A stretch of 64,000 bases of DNA from JAEUQQ01 sp963697285 (GTDB taxonomy: Bacteria > Acidobacteriota > Vicinamibacteria > Vicinamibacterales > JAFNAJ01). The stretch covers positions 186,001 to 250,000 of the forward strand of contig CAVONI010000012.1 of NCBI GenBank assembly GCA_963697285.1, given 5' to 3'. This document shows positions 1 to 8,222 of the stretch, one piece after another; within the stretch, counting starts at the first letter, position 1, and each line of letters opens with the position of its first letter. Under the pieces are notes generated by a model. That model was not told the DNA's origin. It saw only the letters and a program-made list of their open reading frames with translations, and did no database searches. A program made the position numbers and the translations under genes.

Positions 1-309
1 ACCCAACGTGGCGTAGGCGTAGGTGTAGGCACTGCCGGCGATGGGAATCATCGACGCGAACTCGGCATAACACAGGGCCGCGAAGCCGCACGTGAGGCCG
101 GCCAGCACGTACGACATCACGATGGCCGGGCCCGCCTGGTTGGCGGCGGCCGTTCCCGTGAGCACGAAGATGCCCGTACCGATGATGGCGCCGATGCCGA
201 GCAGGGTCAGGTCGAGCGCGGTCAGCGAGCGCCGCAGCGCCTTGCTGCCGTGCTCGACGTCGCCGACCAGTTGCTCGATCGACTTGGTCTTCAGGAGATT
301 CGAGTCCAT
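1..309 (-). CDS. APC-family amino acid permease, N-terminal 103 residues (cut by window edge)
   Basis: This is the N-terminal part of a multi-spanning inner-membrane amino acid transporter of the APC superfamily (cationic amino acid transporter type). The visible 103 codons read from an ATG at 309 and contain the motif GIGAIIGTGIFVLTG around residues 36-50, the unwound TM1 substrate-binding signature of the family. A second hydrophobic segment and the stretch YAEFASMIPIAGSAYTYAY, typical of TM2-TM3, follow. GGAGG lies 4 nt before the ATG. A TATAAT box on the minus strand at 388-383 could be the promoter, but I see no matching -35. The substrate cannot be told from this fragment. Confidence 0.85.
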   Translation of the reverse strand, partial: MDSNLLKTKSIEQLVGDVEHGSKALRRSLTALDLTLLGIGAIIGTGIFVLTGTAAANQAGPAIVMSYVLAGLTCGFAALCYAEFASMIPIAGSAYTYAYATLG

Positions 310-430
310 TCATCCTCCAGGACAAGGTCCGAACGCACGCACGCAGACGCGCACCTGCGCCTGAGGTTCACAAAACCTGCGGATTATACATGACGCCCCC
401 GCTGGGCCGCGGTCGCCTTGGGACGAAGGC

Positions 431-1810
431 TCAGCCGGCGACGGCCAGTGACCCGTTGCCGGCAACGGGCTTCTCGACGGCGAAACGATCCATGAAGGAC
501 GTGCTCAGGCGTCCGGCGACGAAATCGGCCTCGTCGAGGATGCGCCGGTGGATCGGGATGGTCGTCTTGATGCCTTCGACGACCGTCATGTCGAGCGTCC
601 GCTTCATGCGGGCGATGGCCTCGGTGCGGTCGCGCCCGTGCGTCATGATCTTCGCGATGAGCGAGTCGTAGTACGGCGACACGAGGCAGTCGGCGTGTGC
701 GAACGTGTCGATGCGCACGCCGGGGCCACCCGGCACGCTGTACGCGTTGATGGTGCCCGGACTGGGAGCGAACGTCACGGGATCCTCGGCGTTCACGCGG
801 CATTCGATCGCGTGGCCGCGGAACTCGATGTCGCTCTGCTTGAACGACAGCTTCTCGCCGGCGGCGATCCGGATCTGCTCCTTGACGATGTCGATCCCCG
901 TCACCAACTCGGTGACGCCGTGCTCGACCTGCAGGCGCGTGTTGGCCTCGATGAAGAACGTGTTGCCCTGCGCGTCCATGAGGAACTCGAACGTGCCGGC
1001 GTTCGTGTACTGCACCGCCTTGGCCGCGTCGACGACGACGCCCCCGAGCTTCTTGCGCTGTCGCTCGCTGAAGACCGGCGACGGCGCCTCTTCGATCAGC
1101 TTCTGGTGCCTGCGCTGGATCGAGCACTCGCGCTCACCGAGGTGCACGACGTTGCCGTGGTGATCGCCGAGGATCTGGAACTCGATGTGCCGCGGACCTT
1201 CGATGTACTTCTCGATGTAGACGTCACCCACGCCGAAGGCCGCCTGCGCCTCGCGCTGCGCCGCGCGGAGCGCCGAGGCGAGGTCCGCCGGCGTGCGCAC
1301 GATCCGCATGCCACGGCCACCGCCCCCGTTCGAGGCCTTCACGATGACGGGGTACCCGAGGTCCTTGCCAACCTTGAGCCCGCGTTCCTCGGAGTCGACG
1401 GGACCATCGCTCCCCGGCAGGATGGGGACGCCGGCTTTCTTCATCGCGCGCCGGGCGCGTGCCTTGTCGCCCATCAGGCGGATCACGTGCGGCGAGGGAC
1501 CGATGAAGCGGATGTGGCACGCCTCGCACACCTCGGCCAGGTACGCACTCTCCGAGAGAAACCCGTACCCGGGGTGGATGGCGTCGCACCCGGTGATCTC
1601 GGCCGCGCTGATGATGGACGGGACGTTGAGGTAGCTGTCGGCGGATCGCGGCGGCCCGATGCACACGACTTCGTCGGCGAAGCGCACGTGGAGCTGATGC
1701 TCGTCGGCCTGCGAGTACACGGCCACCGTGCGGACGCCGAGTTCGCGGGCGGCGCACAGGACGCGCAGCGCAATCTCGCCGCGGTTGGCGATCAGGATCT
1801 TCTTGAACAT
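431..1810 (-). CDS. accC: Acetyl-CoA carboxylase, biotin carboxylase subunit
   Basis: The 459-residue protein carboxylates the biotin carried by AccB using ATP and bicarbonate, the first half-reaction of acetyl-CoA carboxylase in fatty acid synthesis. It has the usual length and order: an N-terminal biotin-carboxylase fold (ANRGEIALR at 8-16), the ATP-grasp glycine loop NGGGGRGMRI at 161-170 and the catalytic stretch EANTRLQVEH at 288-297. The residue after EH is Gly where most homologues have Pro. The start lies 7 nt from the accB stop, so the two are co-translated. The gene is last in a minus-strand run that begins with the pilus genes; pepP-accB-accC is a common bacterial order. Confidence 0.97.
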   Translation of the reverse strand: MFKKILIANRGEIALRVLCAARELGVRTVAVYSQADEHQLHVRFADEVVCIGPPRSADSYLNVPSIISAAEITGCDAIHPGYGFLSESAYLAEVCEACHIRFIGPSPHVIRLMGDKARARRAMKKAGVPILPGSDGPVDSEERGLKVGKDLGYPVIVKASNGGGGRGMRIVRTPADLASALRAAQREAQAAFGVGDVYIEKYIEGPRHIEFQILGDHHGNVVHLGERECSIQRRHQKLIEEAPSPVFSERQRKKLGGVVVDAAKAVQYTNAGTFEFLMDAQGNTFFIEANTRLQVEHGVTELVTGIDIVKEQIRIAAGEKLSFKQSDIEFRGHAIECRVNAEDPVTFAPSPGTINAYSVPGGPGVRIDTFAHADCLVSPYYDSLIAKIMTHGRDRTEAIARMKRTLDMTVVEGIKTTIPIHRRILDEADFVAGRLSTSFMDRFAVEKPVAGNGSLAVAG

Positions 1811-1817
1811 GATGATG

Positions 1818-2291
1818 TCAGACGCGCTTGAGCGCGAACAGGCGATCGCCGTACTGCACCGGCTGACCGTTCTCGACGTAGACCTTGACGACCTCGCCTT
1901 CCTGCTCGGCCTCGATCTCGTTCATCAGCTTCATGGCTTCGATGATGCACAGCGTCTGGCCCTTCTTGACCAGCGAGCCGACGTCGACGAAGGGCCCCGT
2001 CTCGGGCGATGGCGACCGGTAGAACGTGCCGACGATGGGTGCGGTGACCACGACGAGTTCCTGCCCGTCTTCGGCGGCCGCCGCGGCGAGCGCAGCCGTC
2101 TGCGTCGCCGTGAGTGCGGGAGGTGCGGCGGGCGGCGCCGCCTGGGGCGCCACCGCGACAGGGATCGCGGCGACCGGCACGCCACCCTTGCGCAGCCTGA
2201 GCTTCACGCCATCCTGCTCGAGTTCGAACTCCGCGAGCTCGTGCTCGCGGACCATGTCGAGGATCTGCCGTATCTCGTCGAGATTCATCAT
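1818..2291 (-). CDS. accB: Acetyl-CoA carboxylase, biotin carboxyl carrier protein
   Basis: This 157-residue carrier presents biotin to AccC and to the carboxyltransferase. The C-terminal lipoyl/biotinyl domain (about 78-157) carries the biotinylation motif EAMKLMNEI with the modified lysine at residue 121. An Ala/Pro-rich flexible linker spans about 40-75, and the N-terminal segment is predicted helical. The start is an ATG doublet at 2291/2288; the first ATG forms an ATGA overlap with the pepP stop, which points to translational coupling. A much longer in-frame extension upstream is Arg-rich and is the shadow of pepP, so I rejected it. Confidence 0.96.
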   Translation of the reverse strand: MMNLDEIRQILDMVREHELAEFELEQDGVKLRLRKGGVPVAAIPVAVAPQAAPPAAPPALTATQTAALAAAAAEDGQELVVVTAPIVGTFYRSPSPETGPFVDVGSLVKKGQTLCIIEAMKLMNEIEAEQEGEVVKVYVENGQPVQYGDRLFALKRV

Positions 2292-3442
2292 CCGTCCAGT
2301 AAGCGAGCATCGAGTGGCACGTCGGTGAGCAGGTCGCTCCCGTCGTCCAGCACGAGCACATCGTCTTCGATCCGCACACCGCCGAACCCATCCACGTAGG
2401 CACCGGGTTCGATGGTAATGACCATTCCGGCCGCGAGCTGCGAGGCCGGCGCTTCGTCGCGACGCTTCCCCACCCGAGGCTCCTCGTGCACGTCGAGCCC
2501 GAGGCCGTGTCCCGTGCCGTGCCCGAACACCTCGCCAAGCCCGCACGCAGTCAGGTGATCGCGGGCGGCCGCATCGACCAGCTCTGACGCGATGCCGGCG
2601 GTCACCGCCGCCATCGCCCGCTGCTGCGCCTCGTAGACCGCCCGATACAGGCGGCGCGACTCGGCGCAGGCTCGGCCCGCAACAACGGTTCGCGTCAGGT
2701 CAACGCAGTAGCCGCCGAACACCCCGCCGAAATCGAGGACGACCAGATCGCCGTCCGACACGCGCGCGTCGCCAGGGTGGGCGTGCGGCAAGGCGCTGTT
2801 GGCTCCCGTCGCCACGATCGTGTCGAATGCCGGTCGGTCGAACCCTGCCAGTTTCATCCGGAAGTCGATGTCGGCCGCGATGGCCCGCTCGGCACGTCCG
2901 CTGACGACCACCTCGTCGGCCAGCACACCGCGGGCGACCGCTGACAGTCGCGCGGCGGCCTCGCGCAGCAAGGAGATCTCGTGGGCGTCCTTCACCGCCC
3001 GATGTGCTTCCATCACGCCATCCACGCCGACCAGCCGACGGCCGGTCTCGGCATGGAGCGACGCGTCGAGCTTGTCAGCCCAGATCGCCGCTCGTGCCAC
3101 CGATACCTGCGCCGACTCGAACCCGATGACCGCCGCACCGGCGTGCCCGACCACCCGTGCCAGCGCCGCATCGTAGGAGCCGTCGACGAGGACGAACTCG
3201 CCCCCTGGCGGTGCGCCCGCGGAGCTGAACAGGCGCGCAACCGCGGCACTGTAACGAAAGTCCGATAGCAAGTAAAGCCGCGACGCGGTGACGACCACCA
3301 GTGCTGTCGAGCCGTCGAAGTTGGTCAGGTACGCGATGTTGTGGGGCGATGAGACGACCAGGGCGTCGAGCCCCCGGGCCCGGCACACCTCGCGCAGGCG
3401 GTACAGACGTGCCTCGAGGTACGCAGTGGGAGCCGTCAGCAC
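2288..3442 (-). CDS. pepP: Xaa-Pro aminopeptidase, M24 family
   Basis: This 384-residue metallopeptidase has a creatinase-like N-terminal domain (about 1-145) and a C-terminal pita-bread catalytic domain that removes N-terminal residues preceding proline. All five expected metal ligands are visible: Asp237, Asp248, His312, Glu345 and Glu359, in the motifs LDFGG, DLTRT, GTGHGLGLDVHE, TIEPG and RIEDD. I chose the GTG at 3442: it has GGAG 6 nt upstream and lies 1 nt after the stop of the TPR gene, while the frame upstream of it has shadow-type composition. Whether it is a general Xaa-Pro peptidase or a narrower dipeptidase cannot be settled from sequence alone. It sits directly upstream of accB. 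Confidence 0.93.
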   Translation of the reverse strand: MLTAPTAYLEARLYRLREVCRARGLDALVVSSPHNIAYLTNFDGSTALVVVTASRLYLLSDFRYSAAVARLFSSAGAPPGGEFVLVDGSYDAALARVVGHAGAAVIGFESAQVSVARAAIWADKLDASLHAETGRRLVGVDGVMEAHRAVKDAHEISLLREAAARLSAVARGVLADEVVVSGRAERAIAADIDFRMKLAGFDRPAFDTIVATGANSALPHAHPGDARVSDGDLVVLDFGGVFGGYCVDLTRTVVAGRACAESRRLYRAVYEAQQRAMAAVTAGIASELVDAAARDHLTACGLGEVFGHGTGHGLGLDVHEEPRVGKRRDEAPASQLAAGMVITIEPGAYVDGFGGVRIEDDVLVLDDGSDLLTDVPLDARLLDG

Positions 3443-3443
3443 A

Positions 3444-4043
3444 TCAGGCTCCGGACGCCGTGTGCGCGCGGCGACTCCGCTCGCGCACGATCGCGAACAG
3501 GAGTCGCTCGAGCGACTCGACCGTGCGCTGCCTGCGGGTGTCGGCCTCGCTGATGGTGTCGTGGGGGCTCCGCCCCGCCCTGGACGGGCGTTCGGGTGCA
3601 GGCGAGGGCGCGGCGGCTGCGACGGGTGCCTGGCGCGCGATCGTGGCTTCGACACCACCGAGCATCAGGGCGAGTTCACGGTCCTGCGGGAACGTGGCGA
3701 CGGCCCGCTGCAGCACTTCGAGCGCTCGCTGATGCGTGCCACGTGCTCGGTGGGCCTCGGCCAGGGCGCGCATCGCGACGAGGTTCTCCGGGGCCGCCTG
3801 GAAGGCCGACTCCAGTTCGTCACACGCGGCGTCGTATCGCCGGGCCTCGAGCAGCGCGCGGCCCAGCGTGACCCGCGCCGAGACATACGTCGGGTGCCGG
3901 GCGAGTCCCTTCCGGGCGGTATCGATGGCGTCGTCGAGTCGCCGCGCCCGGCGGTATTCCTCGGCGAGCGCGGCAAATGCCAAAGACGCCGGGTCGGAAT
4001 CCACCCGGCGTCTCAGGGTCTCGAGTCGTGACGACTCGGTCAT
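3444..4043 (-). CDS. Tetratricopeptide repeat protein
   Basis: The 199-residue, probably cytoplasmic protein has about three to four TPR units between residues 18 and 135. Alanine and leucine recur with 34-residue spacing, for example LAFAALAEEYRRARRLDDAI, then LGRALLEARRYDAA, then LAEAHRARGTHQRALEVL. The C-terminal 60 residues are a Pro/Ala-rich linker and a basic helix. There is no signal peptide or membrane segment. It is wedged between the PKD lipoprotein (10-nt gap) and pepP (1-nt gap), so it is part of the same transcription unit. TPR proteins serve as scaffolds; the partner is unknown, and the pilus genes upstream are the natural candidates. Confidence 0.85.
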   Translation of the reverse strand: MTESSRLETLRRRVDSDPASLAFAALAEEYRRARRLDDAIDTARKGLARHPTYVSARVTLGRALLEARRYDAACDELESAFQAAPENLVAMRALAEAHRARGTHQRALEVLQRAVATFPQDRELALMLGGVEATIARQAPVAAAAPSPAPERPSRAGRSPHDTISEADTRRQRTVESLERLLFAIVRERSRRAHTASGA

Positions 4044-4053
4044 GCCGTCAAGC

Positions 4054-5685
4054 TTACTGCACTTGGATGGTCCGCGACACCGTGGCCTCGCGGCTGTTCC
4101 CGTCCATGACCGTGAGCGTTACCGTGAACGTGCCCAGACGTGTATAGCGATAGGTGAAGAGGGCCCGATTCAGTGCCCCGCACCGGGCGTCGCCCGGACA
4201 GGTGAACGTCTGGTTCGAGTCGCCGAAGTTCCAGCGGTAGCTCGAGATGGCGTACCCGCCCTGCGCCACCGAGGCAGACGCGTCGAACACGACGTCCTGG
4301 TTGATCACGGCCGGCACCGGCGAGATGGTGAACGACGCCGTTGGCGGCTGCGACGAGGCCAGCGCAACCGCGACCTGCCGGCTGACCGTGCTCGAGGCCC
4401 CCGTGCTGTCGGTGACCTTGAGGATGACCGTGAAGTCACCCGCCACGCTATAGCGGTGCGTCACGTTCGGGCCGACATCGCTGGCACCATCGCCGAACGC
4501 CCAGTCGTACCGCGTGATCGTGCGACCCGCGGGCGCCGTCGACTGCGTGCCGTCGAACGTGATGACCTGGTTGACCAGCGGGGAGGACGGCGAGAAGGCG
4601 ATCACACCGGTCGGCAACGTCGGTGATCCCACCGTGACGGCCTGCGTCGCCGTGCCGGTCTTGCCCAGGTCGTCGCGGACGGTCAACGTCACGGTGAAGT
4701 TGCCGGTTCGCGTGTAGCGATGCGACACGTTGACCCCGGAGTCGGAGCTTCCGTCGCCGTAGGTCCAGTCGTAGCTCACGAGGGTCCGGCCGGCCGTCGC
4801 CTTGGAACCCGAGGCGTTCATGAAGACCGACTGGTTGACGGCGGGACTGGCCGGCGACACCGTGAAGGTGGCGGTCGGATCGGCCGAGTTGCCCACGGTC
4901 ACGAACTGCGACGTCGATGCCGTGATGCCGCGCGAATTCGTCACCGTCAGCGTGACGGTGTACGCCCCCAGCTTGTCGTAGGTGTGCGACGCCCGCTCGC
5001 CCGACGCGCGCGATCCGTCACCGAATTGCCAGGCATAGTCGACGATGGTGCTCTTCGTCGTGGTGCACTGGTCGACGCTCGCGGCGTCGGTCGGGCACTC
5101 GATGACGTCGACCGACCCGGACCCGTCGAACTGCACGGCCACGCCTTCGGCTGGCGCGGTGGGGCTGAACACGAAGCGTGCGACCGGCGTGTACGGCCTG
5201 GGAAGGATGATGCCCTGCGGCACCAGCCGGATGTTGACGGTCCGCTCGACGGCGTTGGAGTAGTCACTCCCCGACGGGATCACGCGGATGGTCACGAGGT
5301 CCTTGCCCGAGTCGGAGTTGCCCAGCGTCGGGCTCTGCGGCGCGGTGTAGACGAACGAGGCCCGCCCTTCGCTGTTGGTGTTCGCGGTCTTCGCGCTGAG
5401 GCGGCCGTAGTCGGCGATCTCGCCGTTGACCACGACCTCGGCCCGCAATCCCATGTCGCGGATCGGCTGGTTCTGGCCGTTGCGCGCCTGCACCAGGATG
5501 GACGACTGGGCGCTCCCGTCCATCGTCAGGACATCGGGAGTCGCGGTCAACGCGAGCGACACCCCGAGCTCAGACGGCCCCGTCAGTTCCGGAGCTTCCT
5601 GCTTCTTGACCGTGCATCCGGCCACGCTCATCAGGGCGACGGCTGCGATGGTCATCCCACCTGCGATGGTGATTGCGGTCCGCAT
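4054..5685 (-). CDS. Lipoprotein with an Ig-like domain and four PKD domains
   Basis: The 543-residue protein begins with a lipoprotein signal ending in SVAGC (Cys at residue 24), so it should be lipid-anchored in the envelope. Residues about 35-180 resemble a bacterial Ig-like (invasin/Big_1-type) fold, followed by four PKD domains, each with a WxFGD/WxYGD core (YAWQFGDGS, YDWTYGDGS, YDWAFGDGA, YRWNFGDSN) and the ending FTVTLTV. PKD domains mediate extracellular protein or carbohydrate contacts. I chose the ATG at 5685 because GGGGA then has 5-nt spacing; an ATG two codons earlier abuts the ribosome site. The last PKD domain has an insertion with two cysteines (CPGDARC), possibly a disulfide. 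Its position after pilQ suggests a pilus- or surface-associated role (inference). Confidence 0.88.
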   Translation of the reverse strand: MRTAITIAGGMTIAAVALMSVAGCTVKKQEAPELTGPSELGVSLALTATPDVLTMDGSAQSSILVQARNGQNQPIRDMGLRAEVVVNGEIADYGRLSAKTANTNSEGRASFVYTAPQSPTLGNSDSGKDLVTIRVIPSGSDYSNAVERTVNIRLVPQGIILPRPYTPVARFVFSPTAPAEGVAVQFDGSGSVDVIECPTDAASVDQCTTTKSTIVDYAWQFGDGSRASGERASHTYDKLGAYTVTLTVTNSRGITASTSQFVTVGNSADPTATFTVSPASPAVNQSVFMNASGSKATAGRTLVSYDWTYGDGSSDSGVNVSHRYTRTGNFTVTLTVRDDLGKTGTATQAVTVGSPTLPTGVIAFSPSSPLVNQVITFDGTQSTAPAGRTITRYDWAFGDGASDVGPNVTHRYSVAGDFTVILKVTDSTGASSTVSRQVAVALASSQPPTASFTISPVPAVINQDVVFDASASVAQGGYAISSYRWNFGDSNQTFTCPGDARCGALNRALFTYRYTRLGTFTVTLTVMDGNSREATVSRTIQVQ

Positions 5686-5767
5686 ATTCATCCCCGAAAG
5701 CGCGTGTGGTCGCATGAACGCTGCCCTCGCCACGCTCGCGCGCGCTACGTCTCCCGAGTGACTTCCG

Positions 5768-6376
5768 TTAGTCTTCATCGGCCCAGTCGGCAAAGTTCAC
5801 GCTGATCGTGCCCTTCACGCTGACGTCGTTTCCCGTCTGGTCGCGTCCGTAGAACGTCACGTTGGCCAGGGTCGAGATCACGATGCCGCCGCCAAGGTTG
5901 GCCAGCGCCGACAGCGGCGCCTCGAGCTTGGCCTGCACGCGGACGATCGAGAACACCGCCTCGACCGACGACGATCCGCTGACGGTGACCGTGAGGCCGC
6001 CGTCGAAGGCGTAGGGCACGTCGACGCCCTGGGTGTTGCGGCCATCCGATCGCGTGTACTCGACGCGGTACCGCGAGATCGTGATCGCGTTGTTCGAGGT
6101 GGGCCCCGTCGGCGATGTCACGTCCTTCATCGCCAGGCGCAGCGCCACCTTCCCGTTGTCCTCGAAGACGCCGCCCTTGGTCCGCACGTCGGAGCGCAGC
6201 ACGCCGGTAAAGGTCTGGCTCTGCGAGCCGCCCTGGGCGCCCTCGAGTCGATCGATGATCAAGTACGACGAGCCGGTCCCCTGCCGCACGACGTCGCCGC
6301 ACGAAACCGTGGCGACGGCGATGGCGAGCGCGAGAGCGGGTCGCGCAACACGTCCGAGTAGATGCCCCTGGCGCAC
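5768..6376 (-). CDS. Putative lipoprotein of the pilus operon
   Basis: The 202-residue protein has a lipoprotein-type signal peptide (hydrophobic stretch LALAIAVATVSC, lipid Cys about residue 26) and a predicted beta-rich domain ending in FADWADED. I do not recognise a named family. The start is a GTG at 6376 with GAGGAG 7 nt upstream; the longer frame upstream is Arg/Ser-rich and overlaps the pilQ end. It lies 17 nt after the pilQ secretin stop and ahead of the PKD lipoprotein, so it is probably co-transcribed with the pilus genes. An outer-membrane accessory factor for the secretin is one possibility, but nothing in the sequence proves that. Confidence 0.75.
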   Translation of the reverse strand: MRQGHLLGRVARPALALAIAVATVSCGDVVRQGTGSSYLIIDRLEGAQGGSQSQTFTGVLRSDVRTKGGVFEDNGKVALRLAMKDVTSPTGPTSNNAITISRYRVEYTRSDGRNTQGVDVPYAFDGGLTVTVSGSSSVEAVFSIVRVQAKLEAPLSALANLGGGIVISTLANVTFYGRDQTGNDVSVKGTISVNFADWADED

Positions 6377-6392
6377 GATGCTGCTCCTCGAG

Positions 6393-8222
6393 CTACTGCT
6401 TCTGCCCCGGCGGCGGCGGTGCCGCGCCGGCAGGCGCAACCGCCGGCATGCGGATGATGCGCGGCGTAATGAAAATCACGATTTCGTCCTGGGTGCTCGT
6501 TTTTGACGTGTTCCGGAACAGCCGTCCGAGCCAGGGCAGGCGCCACAGTCCAGGCGTCCGCGTCTCGGTTTCGCTGTCCTCGGTCACCTGGATGCCACCA
6601 ATCACCGTTGTCGCGCCATCCCCGACAAGCACGGTCGTCTGGGCCCGCTGCGTGTTGATGGCGATGTTCGTGTTGAACTCATTGACCGGCGCGCCGCGCG
6701 AGCCGTTGTCCACGTCCACTTCGAGGATGACCGTGTTCGCCGATGTGATCCTCGGAGTCACCTGCAGGTTCAGTGCCGCCGTCTTGAACTGCACTGTCGG
6801 CACCGTCTGGACGGTCGCGCCGCCCGCACCCGGCGGCAGCACCACCTGCGTGGTGTAGGGAATCTCCTCACCGCGCGTGATCTGCGCTCGCGTGTTGTTC
6901 TGCGTCACGATGCGTGGCGACAGCAGGGTCTTGATCTTGCGGTCACGCTCGAGCGCCGCAAGTTCCACGTCGAGATTGAACGCGCCGTTGATCGACCCGA
7001 GGCGCAGCGCCGCATTCGATGGCCCGGACGGCGAGATGAGGCTCGAAGCATCCAGCGTGCCGGAGTTCGGGAAGGCCAGTGACGTCGTGTTGCCGAGTTC
7101 CGGCACCGCCGCACCGCTGATGCCGAACCGCACACCGAGATCGCGCGCGATCGCCGACGTGGTCAGGATCACGCGCGCTTCGATCTCGACCTGCAGTTCG
7201 GGCTGGTCGAGCGTCGAGATCAGCTCGTCGACCCGACGGAGGGCATCCGGCAGGTCCTGGACGATGATCATGTTGGTGCGCACATCCACGGCCGTCCGCC
7301 CGCGCGACGACAGCACGCTCTTCAGCAGTGGCTCGAGGGCGGGCGCCTTGGCGTAGTTCAGGGTGCGCGTGTGCACCAGCAACTCCCCCGACAGCGCCTG
7401 TTCCTCCAGGAGTTTTCGCTTCTGGCCTTCTTCGTCCGACAGCACCTTGATCGGCGCGATGCGGACGATGGTCCCATCGACCGAATAGCCCAGCTGGTTG
7501 GCGCGCAGGATGATGTCGAGCGCCTGGTCCCATGGCACATCGCGCAGCGCGACGTCGACGGTGCCGTTCACCGCCGGGTCGATGACCAGGTTGAGGCCGG
7601 TGATGTCGGCAAACGTCCGCAGCACGGCACGGAGGTCCACGCCCTGGAAATCGAGGCTCACCGGGTGCCCGGTGAACGTCCGCGTCCCGTCGGTGGTCAT
7701 CGGCTGCATCCCCGCCTTCGCCCTGGCAGACGATGCGGCTGGCGGAGGCGGCGATGCCGGTTGCCCGGGCGCAGACTCCCGACGCAAGCGCGCGGTCAAC
7801 TGGAAGATGTCGAGCATGCTCGGCGCCTGTTGCCCCGTCGTCCCGGCAGGCGCGCCAGCCTGCACGGTGGACGCGTCCACGGCTGGGCGCTCTTCCGCGG
7901 GGGCCGGCGGCGGCGCGGCGGGCGTGACTCGGGACGGCGTCGCCACCTGTGCAGGCCTGACGGGTTCGGGCGCCACATTGGTAACGGTCCTTCTGGTCGG
8001 TTCGGCGGCCGGCGCGGGCTGAGCCGGTGCGGGCGACGCAACGGTCGGCGCCGCAGGGGGCGGCGCGGGCTGCACGGTTGGCGTCGTCGTGACTGGCGCA
8101 GGCGCCGATGTCGCCGTCGCGGGCGGCGCGGTCCCGGGTGCAGGGGTCTCGGCCCCCGGCTCAGCGACGGGTGGCGCGACCGCCTCGCGGGGCCGCTCGC
8201 CCACGCCGCGGGGGCGCGGCAC
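6393..8222 (-). CDS. pilQ: Type IV pilus secretin PilQ, STN/N-domain and secretin part (downstream frame of a split gene)
   Basis: This frame encodes the outer-membrane pore half of PilQ: an Ala/Pro-rich linker (about 1-160), a secretin-and-TonB N-terminal short domain (VSLDFQGVDLRAVLRTFAD), an N0/N1 region (SVLSSRGRTAVDVRTNMIIV) and the C-terminal secretin beta domain ending in WLGRLFRNTSKTSTQDEIVI. The N-terminal AMIN domains are in the preceding gene in another frame, and the two frames overlap by 62 nt (8161-8222). The only start here is a GTG at 8222 inside that overlap, without a signal peptide. A one-base excess in a C5 run (plus-strand G at 8210-8214) would explain the split; removing it gives one 886-residue PilQ of normal size. 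The pore cannot be exported from this frame alone. Confidence 0.9.
   Translation of the reverse strand: MPRPRGVGERPREAVAPPVAEPGAETPAPGTAPPATATSAPAPVTTTPTVQPAPPPAAPTVASPAPAQPAPAAEPTRRTVTNVAPEPVRPAQVATPSRVTPAAPPPAPAEERPAVDASTVQAGAPAGTTGQQAPSMLDIFQLTARLRRESAPGQPASPPPPAASSARAKAGMQPMTTDGTRTFTGHPVSLDFQGVDLRAVLRTFADITGLNLVIDPAVNGTVDVALRDVPWDQALDIILRANQLGYSVDGTIVRIAPIKVLSDEEGQKRKLLEEQALSGELLVHTRTLNYAKAPALEPLLKSVLSSRGRTAVDVRTNMIIVQDLPDALRRVDELISTLDQPELQVEIEARVILTTSAIARDLGVRFGISGAAVPELGNTTSLAFPNSGTLDASSLISPSGPSNAALRLGSINGAFNLDVELAALERDRKIKTLLSPRIVTQNNTRAQITRGEEIPYTTQVVLPPGAGGATVQTVPTVQFKTAALNLQVTPRITSANTVILEVDVDNGSRGAPVNEFNTNIAINTQRAQTTVLVGDGATTVIGGIQVTEDSETETRTPGLWRLPWLGRLFRNTSKTSTQDEIVIFITPRIIRMPAVAPAGAAPPPPGQKQ

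Noticed and set aside
548..1831. 427-codon open frame antisense to accC
   Set aside because: Composition is the mirror of accC codon usage and it has no ribosome site or motif.
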